Notes: generated by a model not told the origin, from the sequence alone. Counted from the first letter of the stretch, positions 52,139 to 61,854 are shown. The stretch: DNA of 64,000 bases from Glaciibacter superstes DSM 21135 (GCF_000421145.1 NZ_ATWH01000003.1:248001-312000), one strand, 5' to 3'. Made by a program: numbers and translations.

Positions 52139-53523
52139 CGCTTGGTCTTCCTGTCGGCATTTCGCTGGGCATTCCGCTGGGCATTCGGCTGGGCTGCCTT
52201 CTGCGCAGTGGTCGGTGCGTCGGCAGGGGCACCCGCTACCGGAGTGAACCGCAGCCGGTCGATCCTGCGTCTGTCGAGACGCTCGACTTTCAGCTCACCG
52301 TCGACGGTGAGTACGGTGTCGCCGACCACCGGGAGACGGCCGAGTTCACTCATGACGAAGCCAGCTACGGTCTCGTACGGACCGTCTTCCGGCACGTGGA
52401 TGCCAGTGCGTTCGAGGAGCTCGTCCGGGCGCAGCATCCCTGGAAACGCCAGCGACCCGCTGGAGCGCACCACACCGGCACGCGCGCGATCGTGTTCGTC
52501 CGCGACTTCCCCGACAAGCTCTTCGACGAGGTCTTCGAGCGTGGTCACCCCTGCGGTGCCTCCGTATTCGTCCACAACGACCGCCATCTGGTACCCGCGC
52601 CCGCGCAACTCCCCGAGCAGGGTGTCGAGCTTCATGGTCTCCGGCACGCGAAGTGTGGCGGACTGCAGGGCAGAAACCGGCACATCCGCTCGCCTGCTTC
52701 TGGGCACCGCGACAGCCTGTTTGAGGTGCACGACCCCGACCACGTCGTCGACGCTCTCGTCGATGACCGGGAATCGCGAGTATCCGGTCTGCCTGGCGAG
52801 GTCGATCACGGCCAGGGCAGAGTCGGTGCGCTGGATGCTCGCCACCCGCGGGCGCGGTGTCATGACGTCGGATGCGGTGTGTGCAGAGAAAAGCAGGGTG
52901 CGGTGTAGCAGCGTGGCGGTGTCCTTCTCGAGGAAGCCTGCGCTGGCAGACCTCCGCACCAGCGATGAGAGCTCCTCAGCGGTGCGCGCACCAGACAGCT
53001 CTTCCTTCGGCTCGATCCCCACCGCGCGCAGGAGGCCGTTCGCGCTGTTGTTGAGGAGCACAACAGCCGGCTTGAACACCGTGGTGAACACGGTCTGGAA
53101 CGGGATGACCAGCTTGGCCGTCTGCATCGGAAGCGCGAGGGCGAGGTTCTTCGGAACCAGCTCGCCGATGATCATCGACACCAGGGTCGCGACCAGGATG
53201 CCGATGGTTGCACCGACCGGTCGCAGCGCCGCTTCCGGCACTCCGATGGCCGCGAGCGGTTCGGCCAGAAGCGCGCTGAGCGCCGGCTCCACGGTGTAGC
53301 CGGTGAGCAGGGTGGTGAGGGTGATGCCGAGCTGGGCGCTGGAGAGGTGCGTCGAGGTGATCCTGAGCGCGGCGATGGTCATGCCGAGCCGTGTCTCACC
53401 GCGCGCCTGGCGCGCCTCAAGCTCGGAGCGGTCGAGGTTCACCAGGGCGAACTCGCTGGCGACGAAGAAGCCCGTGCCGACGGTCAGGATGAGTCCGACG
53501 CCGAGCATGATCCACTCATACAT
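52135..53523 (-). CDS. CNNM/CBS/CorC-domain membrane protein (hemolysin C family)
   Basis: A 462-residue full-length CNNM-family protein. The DUF21 membrane domain (about 1-200: GVGLILTVGTGFFVASEFALV) is followed by a CBS pair (about 215-340: MTPRPRVASIQRTDSALAVID and YQMAVVVDEYGGTAGVTTLEDLVEELVGEV) and a CorC/HlyC domain (about 360-430). The C-terminus repeats N-A-Q-R-N-A-Q-R from short DNA repeats near 52150-52200. A role in magnesium or cobalt homeostasis is typical, not shown here. Confidence 0.92.
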   Translation of the reverse strand: MYEWIMLGVGLILTVGTGFFVASEFALVNLDRSELEARQARGETRLGMTIAALRITSTHLSSAQLGITLTTLLTGYTVEPALSALLAEPLAAIGVPEAALRPVGATIGILVATLVSMIIGELVPKNLALALPMQTAKLVIPFQTVFTTVFKPAVVLLNNSANGLLRAVGIEPKEELSGARTAEELSSLVRRSASAGFLEKDTATLLHRTLLFSAHTASDVMTPRPRVASIQRTDSALAVIDLARQTGYSRFPVIDESVDDVVGVVHLKQAVAVPRSRRADVPVSALQSATLRVPETMKLDTLLGELRGRGYQMAVVVDEYGGTAGVTTLEDLVEELVGEVADEHDRARAGVVRSSGSLAFPGMLRPDELLERTGIHVPEDGPYETVAGFVMSELGRLPVVGDTVLTVDGELKVERLDRRRIDRLRFTPVAGAPADAPTTAQKAAQPNAQRNAQRNADRKTKR

Positions 53524-53666
53524 GGCGCGTCACCGACCTGGGCACAGGCGAGGTTCTATGGCTGGGCGATTTCGCAGGAGGGGGGTCGTCCATTATCTGA
53601 CCAACTATACCGGCACCAGCCCGGGAGGATGCTCATCCAGCCGTCGCCGGTTGAGCGGCGATCTCG

Positions 53667-53721
53667 TCCAGCTGTGGCGTGCACCATCGCTATATACGGG
53701 TCGGTGGTGCCCACAGCTGGA
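53667..53721. repeat. 55-bp dispersed hairpin element, copy 2
   Basis: Complement of this 55-bp stretch begins TCCAGCTGTGGGCA and ends CACAGCTGGA. It shares the first 31 bases (three differences) with the element at 25-79, including the CCCGTATATA centre. Here both arms pair better (TCCAGCTGTGG against itself). The element occupies the 253-bp gap between divergent CNNM protein start (53523) and GuaB1 stop (53777), which has no other recognisable feature. Identical length at two distant sites supports mobilisation as a unit. Confidence 0.65.
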
Positions 53722-53776
53722 TGTTATGCACCACCGCGCGGCAGACCACGGCGCAGCGCAGACCACCGCGCAACCG

Positions 53777-55216
53777 CTACCAGGAGACCGGCAACGCCTT
53801 GCCCTCTTCGTATCCGGCGGCTGACTGAATGCCCACCCGAGCCCGCTCGTGGAACTCGGCGACACTTCCGGCTCCCGCATACGTGAACGAACTGCGCACT
53901 CCGGAGGTGATCATGTCGAGCAGGTCCTCGATCGACGGCCGAAGCGGGTCGAGGTAGATCTTCGAACTCGAGATCCCCTCGGCGAACAGCGTCTTCCTGG
54001 CCAGATCGTAGGCGTCGAGCCGGTCGAAGCGTTCCTGCACTGCCTTGGTCGACGCCATCCCCCAGCTCTCTTTGTACAGCCGGCCAGAGGCATCAGTGTT
54101 CAGCGTGCCAGGCGCTTCGATCGTGCCCGCGAACCAGGAACCGATCATGACGGATGCCGCCCCAGCGGCAAGCGCGAGGGCGACGTCGCGTGGGTAGCGC
54201 ACTCCGCCGTCTGCCCAGACGTGTGCGCCGAGCTCGCGCGCCGCGGCCGACGTCTCGAGCACCGCGGAGAACTGGGGACGTCCGACCGCGGTCATCATCC
54301 TGGTCGTGCACATGGCGCCTGGGCCGACGCCGACCTTGATGATGTTCGCTCCGGCCTCGACAAGATCACCCACGCCGTCTGCCGTCACCACGTTGCCGGC
54401 CACGATCGGGATTCCGAGCCCAAGATCGGCCACGATCTTCAGCGCCCTGAGCATGCTCTCCTGGTGCCCGTGCGCCGTGTCGACCACAAGAACATCGACA
54501 CCGGCCGCCGCGAGCGCCCGCGCCTTGGAGGCGACATCGCCATTGACCCCGATGGCTGCGGCCACGCGGAGGCGGCCGTGCGCGTCGAGCGCTGCATCGT
54601 AGAGCGTCGACCGCAGGGCGCTGCGACGACTGAGCGTGCCGGCCACCTGCCCATGGTGCAGCACCGGCGCGAAGTCGAGTCCGGCATCCGTCATCAGGTC
54701 GAACGCCCCGCGAGCCGTCTCGATGTCGTCGGCGTCGAGCGAGGCCAGCGCCCCGTGCAGAAGATCGCCGAGTCTGGCGTCTGGCAGAGCGGTCGCCAGC
54801 CGCGAGGCGACGATGCAGCCGAGGTACTCGCCCTGCTCTGAATGGATCACGATCCCCTGCCCGTCTACGGCGGGAACCTGCGTCAGTGCCTCCGCCACGG
54901 TCTGGTGGGGGCGAAAGTCGAGCGGAGTGTCGAAACGAACCGACTGGGCCTTCACCCAGCGGATGGCCGCATCGAGGTCTTGCAGGTGCATGTCCTGCGG
55001 CAACACGCCGAGGCCGCCGCGCCGGGCAAGTGCCGCCGCAAGCCGTGGACCGGTCACCGAATTCATGTTCGCGGACACGATCGGGATGGTCGCGCCGGAT
55101 CCGTCACCCGGAGCGAGCGAGACATCGAGCCTGCTGGTGACGTTTGACCGGCTCGGCACCAGGAAGACATCTGAGTAGGTCAGATCGTGGCGGGGCGCGG
55201 TTTCATAGAACTCCAT
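53777..55216 (-). CDS. guaB1: GuaB1-family IMP dehydrogenase-related protein (probable GMP reductase)
   Basis: A 479-residue TIM-barrel protein with the inserted CBS pair (about 95-210), of the GuaB1 family found in Actinobacteria. The catalytic cysteine loop is GVGPGAMCTTRMMTAVG, preceded by GANIIKVGV and followed by WADGGVRYPRDVALALAAG. Mycobacterial GuaB1 has been reported to act as GMP reductase rather than IMP dehydrogenase, which I take as the likely role. The ATG at 55216 has no clear ribosome site and may be leaderless. Confidence 0.9.
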   Translation of the reverse strand: MEFYETAPRHDLTYSDVFLVPSRSNVTSRLDVSLAPGDGSGATIPIVSANMNSVTGPRLAAALARRGGLGVLPQDMHLQDLDAAIRWVKAQSVRFDTPLDFRPHQTVAEALTQVPAVDGQGIVIHSEQGEYLGCIVASRLATALPDARLGDLLHGALASLDADDIETARGAFDLMTDAGLDFAPVLHHGQVAGTLSRRSALRSTLYDAALDAHGRLRVAAAIGVNGDVASKARALAAAGVDVLVVDTAHGHQESMLRALKIVADLGLGIPIVAGNVVTADGVGDLVEAGANIIKVGVGPGAMCTTRMMTAVGRPQFSAVLETSAAARELGAHVWADGGVRYPRDVALALAAGAASVMIGSWFAGTIEAPGTLNTDASGRLYKESWGMASTKAVQERFDRLDAYDLARKTLFAEGISSSKIYLDPLRPSIEDLLDMITSGVRSSFTYAGAGSVAEFHERARVGIQSAAGYEEGKALPVSW

Positions 55217-55364
55217 ACAAATAACGCTATCCCCCCGCGCCGCGGGCCGCAGCCCACTCGCATTCGAGTTAGGCTTGATGTCAGACAGGCAGCGGCGATT
55301 TTCATGTCGTCACAGGGCAGGAATCAACACGGCGTCTAGTAGCGCAGAGAGTGGGCGATCGGCT

Positions 55365-58300
55365 GTGTCAAGCCAATTGACCGGTAGTGGATCCGACGAA
55401 ACGATGTCGGGTGAATTCGGAGCCAATGAATGGCTCGTCGATGAGATGTACGAAAGATACCTCACCGACAAGAACTCGGTCGACCAGTCCTGGTGGCCCG
55501 TTCTCGAGAGCTACCACCAGACCGCAATAGCAGAGCAGTCGACAGGGCAGGCGACGGATGCCGCGGCACCGCCAGCTCCGCCCGCCCAAGTGCCGACCGA
55601 ACAAGCCCCGACGGAACAGTCCCCGCCGGAGCAGGCGTCTACCGAGCAGACGTCTACCGAGCAGGCGCCGACAGCACCGGCAAGTGAAGCCGCTCCCCCC
55701 ACCGATCAGCCTTCAGAGCCCGCACCGGCTGCACCCGCCGCCGCTCCCGCAGCACCGGCGCCCGAGGCCGCCGCCCCCGCAACTCCGGCACCCGCAGCAC
55801 CGGCCACCGCGCCGATCCCCGTGATCGGCGCGCAGCCGGCCGCCCGCACCACCTCGGTCGCAGCGAAACCGTCACCGGTCCCGGCAGACGCCCCGATCAC
55901 CAGCCCGCAGAAGGTCGTCGTTGACCCGGATGTGCCGCAGTCGCAGGCCGTCGTCACACCGCTCCGCGGCATGTCGAAGTCTCTCGCCACCAACATGGCG
56001 ACGAGCCTCACGGTGCCGACCGCGACATCCGTTCGCACCATTCCGGCCAAGCTGCTGATTGACAACCGCATCGTCCTCAACAACCACATGAAGCGTGCGC
56101 GCGGCGGCAAGGTGTCGTTCACCCACATCATCGGCTGGGCGCTGGTGCGCGCGCTGAAGATGTTCCCGAGCCAGAACGTCTACTACGACGAGGTCGACGG
56201 CAAGCCGTCGGTGATTGCGCCTGCACACGTCGGAATCGGCCTCGCCATCGACATCCCGAAGCCAGACGGCACCCGCGCCCTGCTGGTGCCGTCGATCAAG
56301 CGTGCAGACACGATGACGTTCGGCGAATACCTCGCCGCATATGAAGATGTCGTCTCGCGCGCCCGCAAGAACAAGCTGACGGCCGACGATTTCTCCGGCG
56401 CCATCGTCTCGCTGACCAACCCCGGCGGCATCGGCACCGTGCACTCCGTGCCGCGACTGATGAAGGGCCAGGGCTGCATCATCGGCGCCGGCGCCCTCGA
56501 CTACCCCGCCGAGTTCCAGGGTGCGAGCCTGAAGACGCTCACTGCGCTGGCGATCTCGAAGACCATCACCCTCACCAGCACCTACGACCACCGGGTCATC
56601 CAGGGTGCAGGGTCCGGCGAGTTCCTGAAGATCGTGCACGAACTCCTAATCGGCGAGCACCACTTCTACGAAGACATCTTTGCTGCCCTCCGCATCCCGT
56701 ACGACCCGATCCACTGGGCGCCCGACATCAGCGTCGACCTGGCCAGCGCGATCGACAAGACCGCCCGCGTGCAGGAACTGATCAACTCGTTCCGGGTGCG
56801 CGGCCACCTGATGGCCGACATTGACCCGCTCGAGTACGTGCAGCGGTCGCACCCCGACCTCGACATCTCCACGCACGGGCTCACCTTCTGGGACCTCGAC
56901 CGGGAGTTCGTGACCGGCGGATTCGGCGACAAGCGTGCGATGCTGCTCCGCGACATCCTCGGCGTGCTCCGCGACAGCTACTGCCGCACGACCGGCATCG
57001 AGTACATGCACATCCAGGATCCGGCCCAGCGCAAGTGGGTGCAGGAGAAGATCGAGAAGGCCTACGTCAAGCCGACGCACGATGAGCAGATGCGCATCCT
57101 CGCCAAGCTCAACGAAGCTGAGGCGTTCGAGACCTTCCTGCAGACCAAGTACGTCGGCCAGAAGCGCTTCAGCCTCGAGGGCGGCGAGTCAACCATCGCG
57201 CTCCTCGACGCCATACTGCAGGGCGGCGCAGAACAGGGCCTCGACGAGGTCGCCATCGGCATGGCCCACCGCGGCCGACTCAACGTTCTGACCAACATCG
57301 CAGGCAAGACCTACGGCCAGATCTTCCGGGAGTTCGAGGGCACCCAAGACCCGCGCACCGTGCAGGGCTCAGGCGACGTGAAGTATCACCTCGGCACCGA
57401 GGGCACCTTCCGCGCCATCAACGGCGCCGAGATCCCCGTCTATCTTGCGGCCAACCCCTCGCACCTGGAGGCCGTCGACGGCGTGCTCGAGGGGATCGTG
57501 CGCGCCAAGCAGGACCGCAAGCCCATCGGCACCTTCTCGACGCTCCCCGTGCTGATTCACGGCGACGCGGCGATGGCCGGGCAGGGTGTCGTGCTCGAAA
57601 CCCTGCAGATGTCGCAGCTGCGCGGTTATCGCACCGGTGGCACCATCCACATCGTGGTCAACAACCAGGTCGGCTTCACGACTCCCCCAGGAGAAGGCCG
57701 CACCTCGGTGTACTCGACGGATGTCGCCAAGACCATCCAGGCGCCGATCTTCCACGTCAACGGAGATGACCCCGAAGCCGTTGTGCGGGTGGCGGAGCTC
57801 GCTTTCGCGTACCGCCAGGAATTCAAGAAAGATGTCGTCATCGACCTCATTTGCTACCGCCGCCGCGGTCACAACGAGGGCGACGACCCGTCGATGACGC
57901 AGCCGCTGATGTACAACCTCATTGAAGCGAAGCGTTCGGTGCGAAAGCTGTACACCGAGGCACTCGTCGGTCGTGGCGATATCACCGAGGAAGAATACGA
58001 GGGGTCGCACCGCGACTTCCAGGACCGCCTGGAACGCGCGTTCATGGAGACGCACGCGGCACAGACAGAGTCGATGCCGACGATGACCGCAGACGCGATC
58101 GAGTCCGCAGAGAATGAACTCGGCAAGCCAGATAACCAGCGTGGCGACGATACCGTGAGGGAGCTCGAAACCACCGGTGTCTCTGAGAACGTCGTCCAGC
58201 TCATCGGCGACGCGTTCAACAATCCGCCTGCCGGCTTCACTGTGCACAACAAGCTCCAGCAACTGCTGCAGAAGCGACTGGACATGAGTCGCAAGGGCAG

Positions 58301-59321
58301 CATCGACTGGAGTTTCGGCGAACTGCTCGCGCTCGGTTCCCTCCTGCTGGAGGGCACCCCCGTGCGCTTTGCCGGCCAGGATGCCCGCCGCGGCACCTTC
58401 GTACAGCGCCATGCCGTGCTGCACGACAGGGAGAACGGCCAGGAGTGGCTGCCCTTGGCGAATCTGAGCGACAACCAGGCCAGGTTCTGGATCTACGACT
58501 CGCTGCTCAGCGAGTATGCGGCCATGGGCTTCGAGTACGGTTACTCGGTTGAGCGGGCAGACGCACTCGTGCTCTGGGAGGCACAGTTCGGCGACTTCGC
58601 CAACGGCGCTCAGACCATCATCGACGAGTTTGTCTCCAGCGCAGAGCAGAAGTGGGGCCAGCGGTCATCCGTCGTCCTGCTGCTGCCGCACGGCTATGAG
58701 GGCCAGGGACCAGACCACTCATCGGCTCGAATTGAGCGCTACCTGCAGATGTGCGCGGAGAACAACATGACGGTCGCCCGTCCGTCGACTCCCGCTTCAT
58801 ACTTCCACCTGCTGCGCCGCCAGGCGTATCAGCTGCCCCGTCGTCCGCTCATCGTGTTCACACCGAAGGCGATGCTCAGGCTCCGCGGAGCGACCAGCAG
58901 CGTCGCCGATTTCACCAGCGGCAAGTTCGAGCCGGTGATCGACGATGCCAGGATCACCGACAAGGGCGCGGTCAAGCGCGTGCTGTTCATGGCGGGCAAG
59001 CTCTACTACGACCTGCTGAACGAGCTCGAGAAGAACCCGAACCCCGAGATCGCCCTGGTGCGAATGGAGCAGTACTATCCGCTCCCTGGCGCTGAGCTGA
59101 AGGCCATCGCCGACCAGTATCCGAACGCCGAACTGGCCTGGACGCAGGATGAGCCGGAGAACCAGGGCGCCTGGCCGTTCTTCTACCTCGAGACGAACAA
59201 GCTCGGACCGCGCGCGGTGCGACTGTTCTCGCGGGCAGCGTCGGCTTCCCCCGCCGCCGGCTCGGCGAAGCGTCACGCGGCAGAGCAGGCCGACCTGCTG
59301 CGCCGCGCGCTCACTATCTAA
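55365..59321 (+). CDS. kgd: Multifunctional 2-oxoglutarate metabolism enzyme (E2o-E1 fusion, Kgd)
   Basis: A 1318-residue protein combining dihydrolipoamide succinyltransferase-like and 2-oxoglutarate dehydrogenase E1 domains, as in mycobacterial Kgd (SucA). GTG 55365 is taken because the product then starts VSSQLTGSG before GEFGANEWLVDEM; an earlier ATG adds unconserved residues. A Pro/Ala/Glu/Thr-rich linker (about 60-200) follows, with short repeats. The acyltransferase core has DHRVIQGAGSGEF (about 407), the ThDP-binding part HRGRLNVLTNI (about 635) and the C-terminal HNEGDDPSMTQPL (about 836). The cluster lacks a separate sucB. Inference: decarboxylation of 2-oxoglutarate in the TCA cycle, able to form succinyl-CoA with a lipoamide dehydrogenase partner. 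Confidence 0.93.
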   Translation: MSSQLTGSGSDETMSGEFGANEWLVDEMYERYLTDKNSVDQSWWPVLESYHQTAIAEQSTGQATDAAAPPAPPAQVPTEQAPTEQSPPEQASTEQTSTEQAPTAPASEAAPPTDQPSEPAPAAPAAAPAAPAPEAAAPATPAPAAPATAPIPVIGAQPAARTTSVAAKPSPVPADAPITSPQKVVVDPDVPQSQAVVTPLRGMSKSLATNMATSLTVPTATSVRTIPAKLLIDNRIVLNNHMKRARGGKVSFTHIIGWALVRALKMFPSQNVYYDEVDGKPSVIAPAHVGIGLAIDIPKPDGTRALLVPSIKRADTMTFGEYLAAYEDVVSRARKNKLTADDFSGAIVSLTNPGGIGTVHSVPRLMKGQGCIIGAGALDYPAEFQGASLKTLTALAISKTITLTSTYDHRVIQGAGSGEFLKIVHELLIGEHHFYEDIFAALRIPYDPIHWAPDISVDLASAIDKTARVQELINSFRVRGHLMADIDPLEYVQRSHPDLDISTHGLTFWDLDREFVTGGFGDKRAMLLRDILGVLRDSYCRTTGIEYMHIQDPAQRKWVQEKIEKAYVKPTHDEQMRILAKLNEAEAFETFLQTKYVGQKRFSLEGGESTIALLDAILQGGAEQGLDEVAIGMAHRGRLNVLTNIAGKTYGQIFREFEGTQDPRTVQGSGDVKYHLGTEGTFRAINGAEIPVYLAANPSHLEAVDGVLEGIVRAKQDRKPIGTFSTLPVLIHGDAAMAGQGVVLETLQMSQLRGYRTGGTIHIVVNNQVGFTTPPGEGRTSVYSTDVAKTIQAPIFHVNGDDPEAVVRVAELAFAYRQEFKKDVVIDLICYRRRGHNEGDDPSMTQPLMYNLIEAKRSVRKLYTEALVGRGDITEEEYEGSHRDFQDRLERAFMETHAAQTESMPTMTADAIESAENELGKPDNQRGDDTVRELETTGVSENVVQLIGDAFNNPPAGFTVHNKLQQLLQKRLDMSRKGSIDWSFGELLALGSLLLEGTPVRFAGQDARRGTFVQRHAVLHDRENGQEWLPLANLSDNQARFWIYDSLLSEYAAMGFEYGYSVERADALVLWEAQFGDFANGAQTIIDEFVSSAEQKWGQRSSVVLLLPHGYEGQGPDHSSARIERYLQMCAENNMTVARPSTPASYFHLLRRQAYQLPRRPLIVFTPKAMLRLRGATSSVADFTSGKFEPVIDDARITDKGAVKRVLFMAGKLYYDLLNELEKNPNPEIALVRMEQYYPLPGAELKAIADQYPNAELAWTQDEPENQGAWPFFYLETNKLGPRAVRLFSRAASASPAAGSAKRHAAEQADLLRRALTI

Positions 59322-59384
59322 GAACCAGCAGGTCCCGCCTAGGAACAGCGGGTCTCGACCCTTCGACGGGCTCAGGGCGGCGCA

Positions 59385-59441
59385 CGCTCGATCAACGCAT
59401 GGCGGGAAGAGCCGCGCAGTGTCGACCCGTTGCATCGAGCG
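59385..59441. repeat. Hairpin in the kgd 3' gap
   Basis: CGCTCGATCAACG (59385-59397) and CGTTGCATCGAGCG (59428-59441) are inverted apart from one bulged base. Just before it, CCCTTCGACGGGCTCAGGG-like sequence (59360-59377) resembles a small hairpin that recurs between genes in many high-GC bacteria. Together they may terminate kgd transcripts. Confidence 0.5.
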
Positions 59442-59545
59442 CTTCAGATCACGTAGAGGACCTAGGTCCCCAATCGGGCCGGATTCAACGCGACCCACTC
59501 GACGGGCTGTTAGGTTTTGCGAAACCGAAGAAACGGAGTTACTGC

Positions 59546-60856
59546 GTGACATTCCGCCGCGTGCCCATCCTTTTTGTTTCGCTTGCCGTCACAGTCGCTC
59601 TTGTTGCGACCGGATGCTCGTCGGACTCCGACACCGTTTCGACCACCACCACCACCGCGTCACCGCCGGCGGGCTCCGTCGCCGACGTGACGGTGCCGGA
59701 TGCGTTCACCGCGCTCGCGCTCGACACGATCGGGAATTCGCCGTTGCCGTTCCGTGGAACGGACGGCAAGTACCACGTCGCCTACGACCTGCAACTCACC
59801 AACGCCACCAAGGTGCCGGCGAGCCTGGACAAGATCGATGTGGTCGACGGCACAGATCCGACGAGGATCATCGCCAGCTTCTCCGGTACGGCACTGGTTG
59901 ATCCGACGTGTACCTTCGGCGACTGCAATCGACTGCGCGACCTGCCCGCGGGCTACGTCGACAGCGCTGAGATCCCGCCTCAGGAGAGTCGGGTCCTGTT
60001 CATCGACTTCACCTTGGACTCGCTCGACCAGGCCCCGAAGGCCGTGCTGCACCACCTCTACGGGACCGGTGCTGCATCGCCGGCTTTCGGTGCGCCGGGG
60101 CCGATCGACTATCTGACAACGCCGGTCGCCTTCTCGACGCAGACCGTGCCGGTCATCTCGCCACCGGTGCGCGGTGACAACTGGATTGCGCTGAACGGTT
60201 GCTGCGAACCGGGTTTCCCGCATCGGAGTTCGGTGATGTCCGTCAACGGCAAGCTGAACAACAGCCAGCGCTTCGCGATCGACTGGAAGCGCACCAACGA
60301 CCAGGGCGAGTTCTACTCTGGCGACAAGACCAGCAATGAGAGTTACGTCGACTACGGGACCGACATCCTCGCCGTCGCCGACGCCACGGTGGTGTCGATC
60401 CTCGACGGCATGGAGGCGAATGCTCCGGGTATCCTACCCGCGAGCGACCCGGCACTGGCAGCAAAATTGACTGTCGAGAATGTCGACGGAAATCATGTCG
60501 TGCTCGACCTGGGTGGTGGCGTGTACGCAATGTACGCCCACATGATCTCCGGGTCGATCGCTGTCAAACCCGGCGACAAGGTGACCGAAGGTCAGGTGCT
60601 CGGAAGGCTCGGAAACACCGGTAACGCCAATGCTTCACACCTGCATTTCCAGTTGATGGACGGACCGAGCCTGCTCGAGGCGGATTCGTTGCCGTATGAA
60701 CTCAAGAGTTTCGACTACGACGGGCAGGTCGCGCCGCAGCAGATCGCTGATGCAGACAATTACCTGACGGGCACGTTCCTGCAGGGCAAGCTGTCGAAGC
60801 CGGAGTCACGAACCAGCGAATTGCCGCTGAACCTGGCGATTGTGAACTTCCCCTAG
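59546..60856 (+). CDS. Degenerate M23-family lipoprotein
   Basis: A 436-residue lipoprotein: lipobox ATGC (cysteine 24) after a short hydrophobic signal, then a threonine-rich linker. The C-terminal region resembles the LytM/M23 peptidase fold: YAHMI and HLHFQL keep two metal-site histidines, but the HxGxD motif reads DYGTDI, so the first zinc ligand is missing. GGAGTTACTGC precedes the GTG at 59546. Inference: a noncatalytic cell-wall-binding or activator protein rather than an endopeptidase. The middle third resembles no family that I recognise. Confidence 0.8.
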   Translation: MTFRRVPILFVSLAVTVALVATGCSSDSDTVSTTTTTASPPAGSVADVTVPDAFTALALDTIGNSPLPFRGTDGKYHVAYDLQLTNATKVPASLDKIDVVDGTDPTRIIASFSGTALVDPTCTFGDCNRLRDLPAGYVDSAEIPPQESRVLFIDFTLDSLDQAPKAVLHHLYGTGAASPAFGAPGPIDYLTTPVAFSTQTVPVISPPVRGDNWIALNGCCEPGFPHRSSVMSVNGKLNNSQRFAIDWKRTNDQGEFYSGDKTSNESYVDYGTDILAVADATVVSILDGMEANAPGILPASDPALAAKLTVENVDGNHVVLDLGGGVYAMYAHMISGSIAVKPGDKVTEGQVLGRLGNTGNANASHLHFQLMDGPSLLEADSLPYELKSFDYDGQVAPQQIADADNYLTGTFLQGKLSKPESRTSELPLNLAIVNFP

Positions 60857-60881
60857 CCATGGTCGATCTTCCGGCTCAGAG

Positions 60882-60898
60882 GGTGGCGCCCCGCCACC
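60882..60898. terminator. Bidirectional terminator-like hairpin
   Basis: GGTGGCG, a three-base loop and CGCCACC form a 7-bp perfect stem between the convergent M23 lipoprotein and SDR genes. No uridine run is present. Confidence 0.6.
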
Positions 60899-60957
60899 GG
60901 AACGGTTCAGGTCGGCAGCGGCACAGACGGCCCTGGTGAGCCGGTTCTAAGTGAGTC

Positions 60958-61749
60958 TCAGATCATTGCTGTCAGGACGCCGCCGTCAGCGCGGAGCGCG
61001 GCGCCGTTCGTCGCGGATGAAAGCGGACTTGCCAGGTAGAGCGCCAAGTTGGCGATTTCACCGGGTTCGATGAACCGCTGCAATAGGGATGTCACGTTTC
61101 CGGCGACGATGGCAGCTTTCAGCTCGTCCGTCGACATCATCTGGGCCTGCGAAATCTGTCCGACGCTGTCGGCGACCCCGTCGGAGTAGGTCGGACCGCC
61201 GAGGATCGTGTTCACCGTCACCGCGGTACCACGCGTGAGCTTTGCCAGGCCGTTGCTGAGGGCGAGCATCGCCGCCTTCGTGACGCCGTAGTGCACCATG
61301 TCTACAGGGACGTTCACGCCGGACTCGCTGCCGATGAAGATGATGCGGCCCCATTTTTTGGCCAGCATGTTGTTCAATGCGTACCGTGAAAGTCGCACGC
61401 CGCTCATGACGTTGACATCAAAGTAACGCTGCCAGTCGTCGTCGGAAATGTCTCCGAATGGTGTGAGCTCGAACAGCCCGACGTTGTTCACCAGGATGTC
61501 GAGTTCCCCCAGGGATTCCACCAGTTGCTCTACCTGTTCAGGGTCTTCGAAGTCTGCAACGATTCCCGAGACGACCGCACCCGCAACCTGAACCGTCAGT
61601 TCCTGTACCGCGTTCTGGACCTTGTCCTCGCTTCGTCCGTTGATGACAACCGATACTCCTTCGCCAAGAAGGGCCCTCGCGATCGCGTATCCGATTCCTT
61701 GTGTCGAACCGCTCACGAATGCCTTCTTGCCCGCCAACTTCAGATCCAT
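60958..61749 (-). CDS. Short-chain dehydrogenase/reductase (SDR)
   Basis: A 263-residue SDR with cofactor motif SGSTQGIGYAIA (about 13-24) followed by INGRSEDKV, pointing to NADPH, an NNVG motif (NILVNNVGLFE), a serine in FIGSESGV and YxxxK in HYGVTKAAM. ATG 61749 has GGAAAGGAACC upstream. It is divergent from the MarR regulator, with repeats in between that probably are operator sites. A detoxifying reductase induced by a MarR ligand is the plausible role. Confidence 0.9.
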   Translation of the reverse strand: MDLKLAGKKAFVSGSTQGIGYAIARALLGEGVSVVINGRSEDKVQNAVQELTVQVAGAVVSGIVADFEDPEQVEQLVESLGELDILVNNVGLFELTPFGDISDDDWQRYFDVNVMSGVRLSRYALNNMLAKKWGRIIFIGSESGVNVPVDMVHYGVTKAAMLALSNGLAKLTRGTAVTVNTILGGPTYSDGVADSVGQISQAQMMSTDELKAAIVAGNVTSLLQRFIEPGEIANLALYLASPLSSATNGAALRADGGVLTAMI

Positions 61750-61762
61750 GGTTCCTTTCCTC

Positions 61763-61813
61763 ACTTGCTCAGTCAAGTCAAATACTACCATCTTGACTTA
61801 CCCAGTCAAGTCA
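61763..61813. promoter_or_regulatory. Operator region of the MarR/SDR divergent pair
   Basis: AGTCAAGTCA occurs at 61771-61780 and 61804-61813. CTTGACT (61792) and AGTCAAG (61804) form an inverted pair with a 5-base spacer, and ACTTGCTCAGTCAAGT (61763-61778) is an imperfect palindrome. These symmetric sites fit a dimeric winged-helix regulator and cover both start regions in the 105-bp gap, so the MarR protein probably represses itself and the SDR. Confidence 0.6.
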
Positions 61814-61854
61814 GACAGGCAGCAACGGGCTCCCACTTCGCGTAGTCTGCTGGC

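Noticed and set aside
51347-53299. A 650-codon plus-strand open frame opposite the two CNNM/CBS genes
   Set aside because: Antisense shadow; the minus strand shows clear DUF21, CBS and CorC domains and a 4-bp gene overlap.
55275-55364. Start of Kgd at ATG 55275
   Set aside because: The extra 30 residues are unlike known Kgd N-termini, whereas the GTG at 55365 gives a typical start, though its ribosome site is weak.
57369-58424. A 351-codon minus-strand frame within kgd
   Set aside because: Antisense shadow of the E1 domain.
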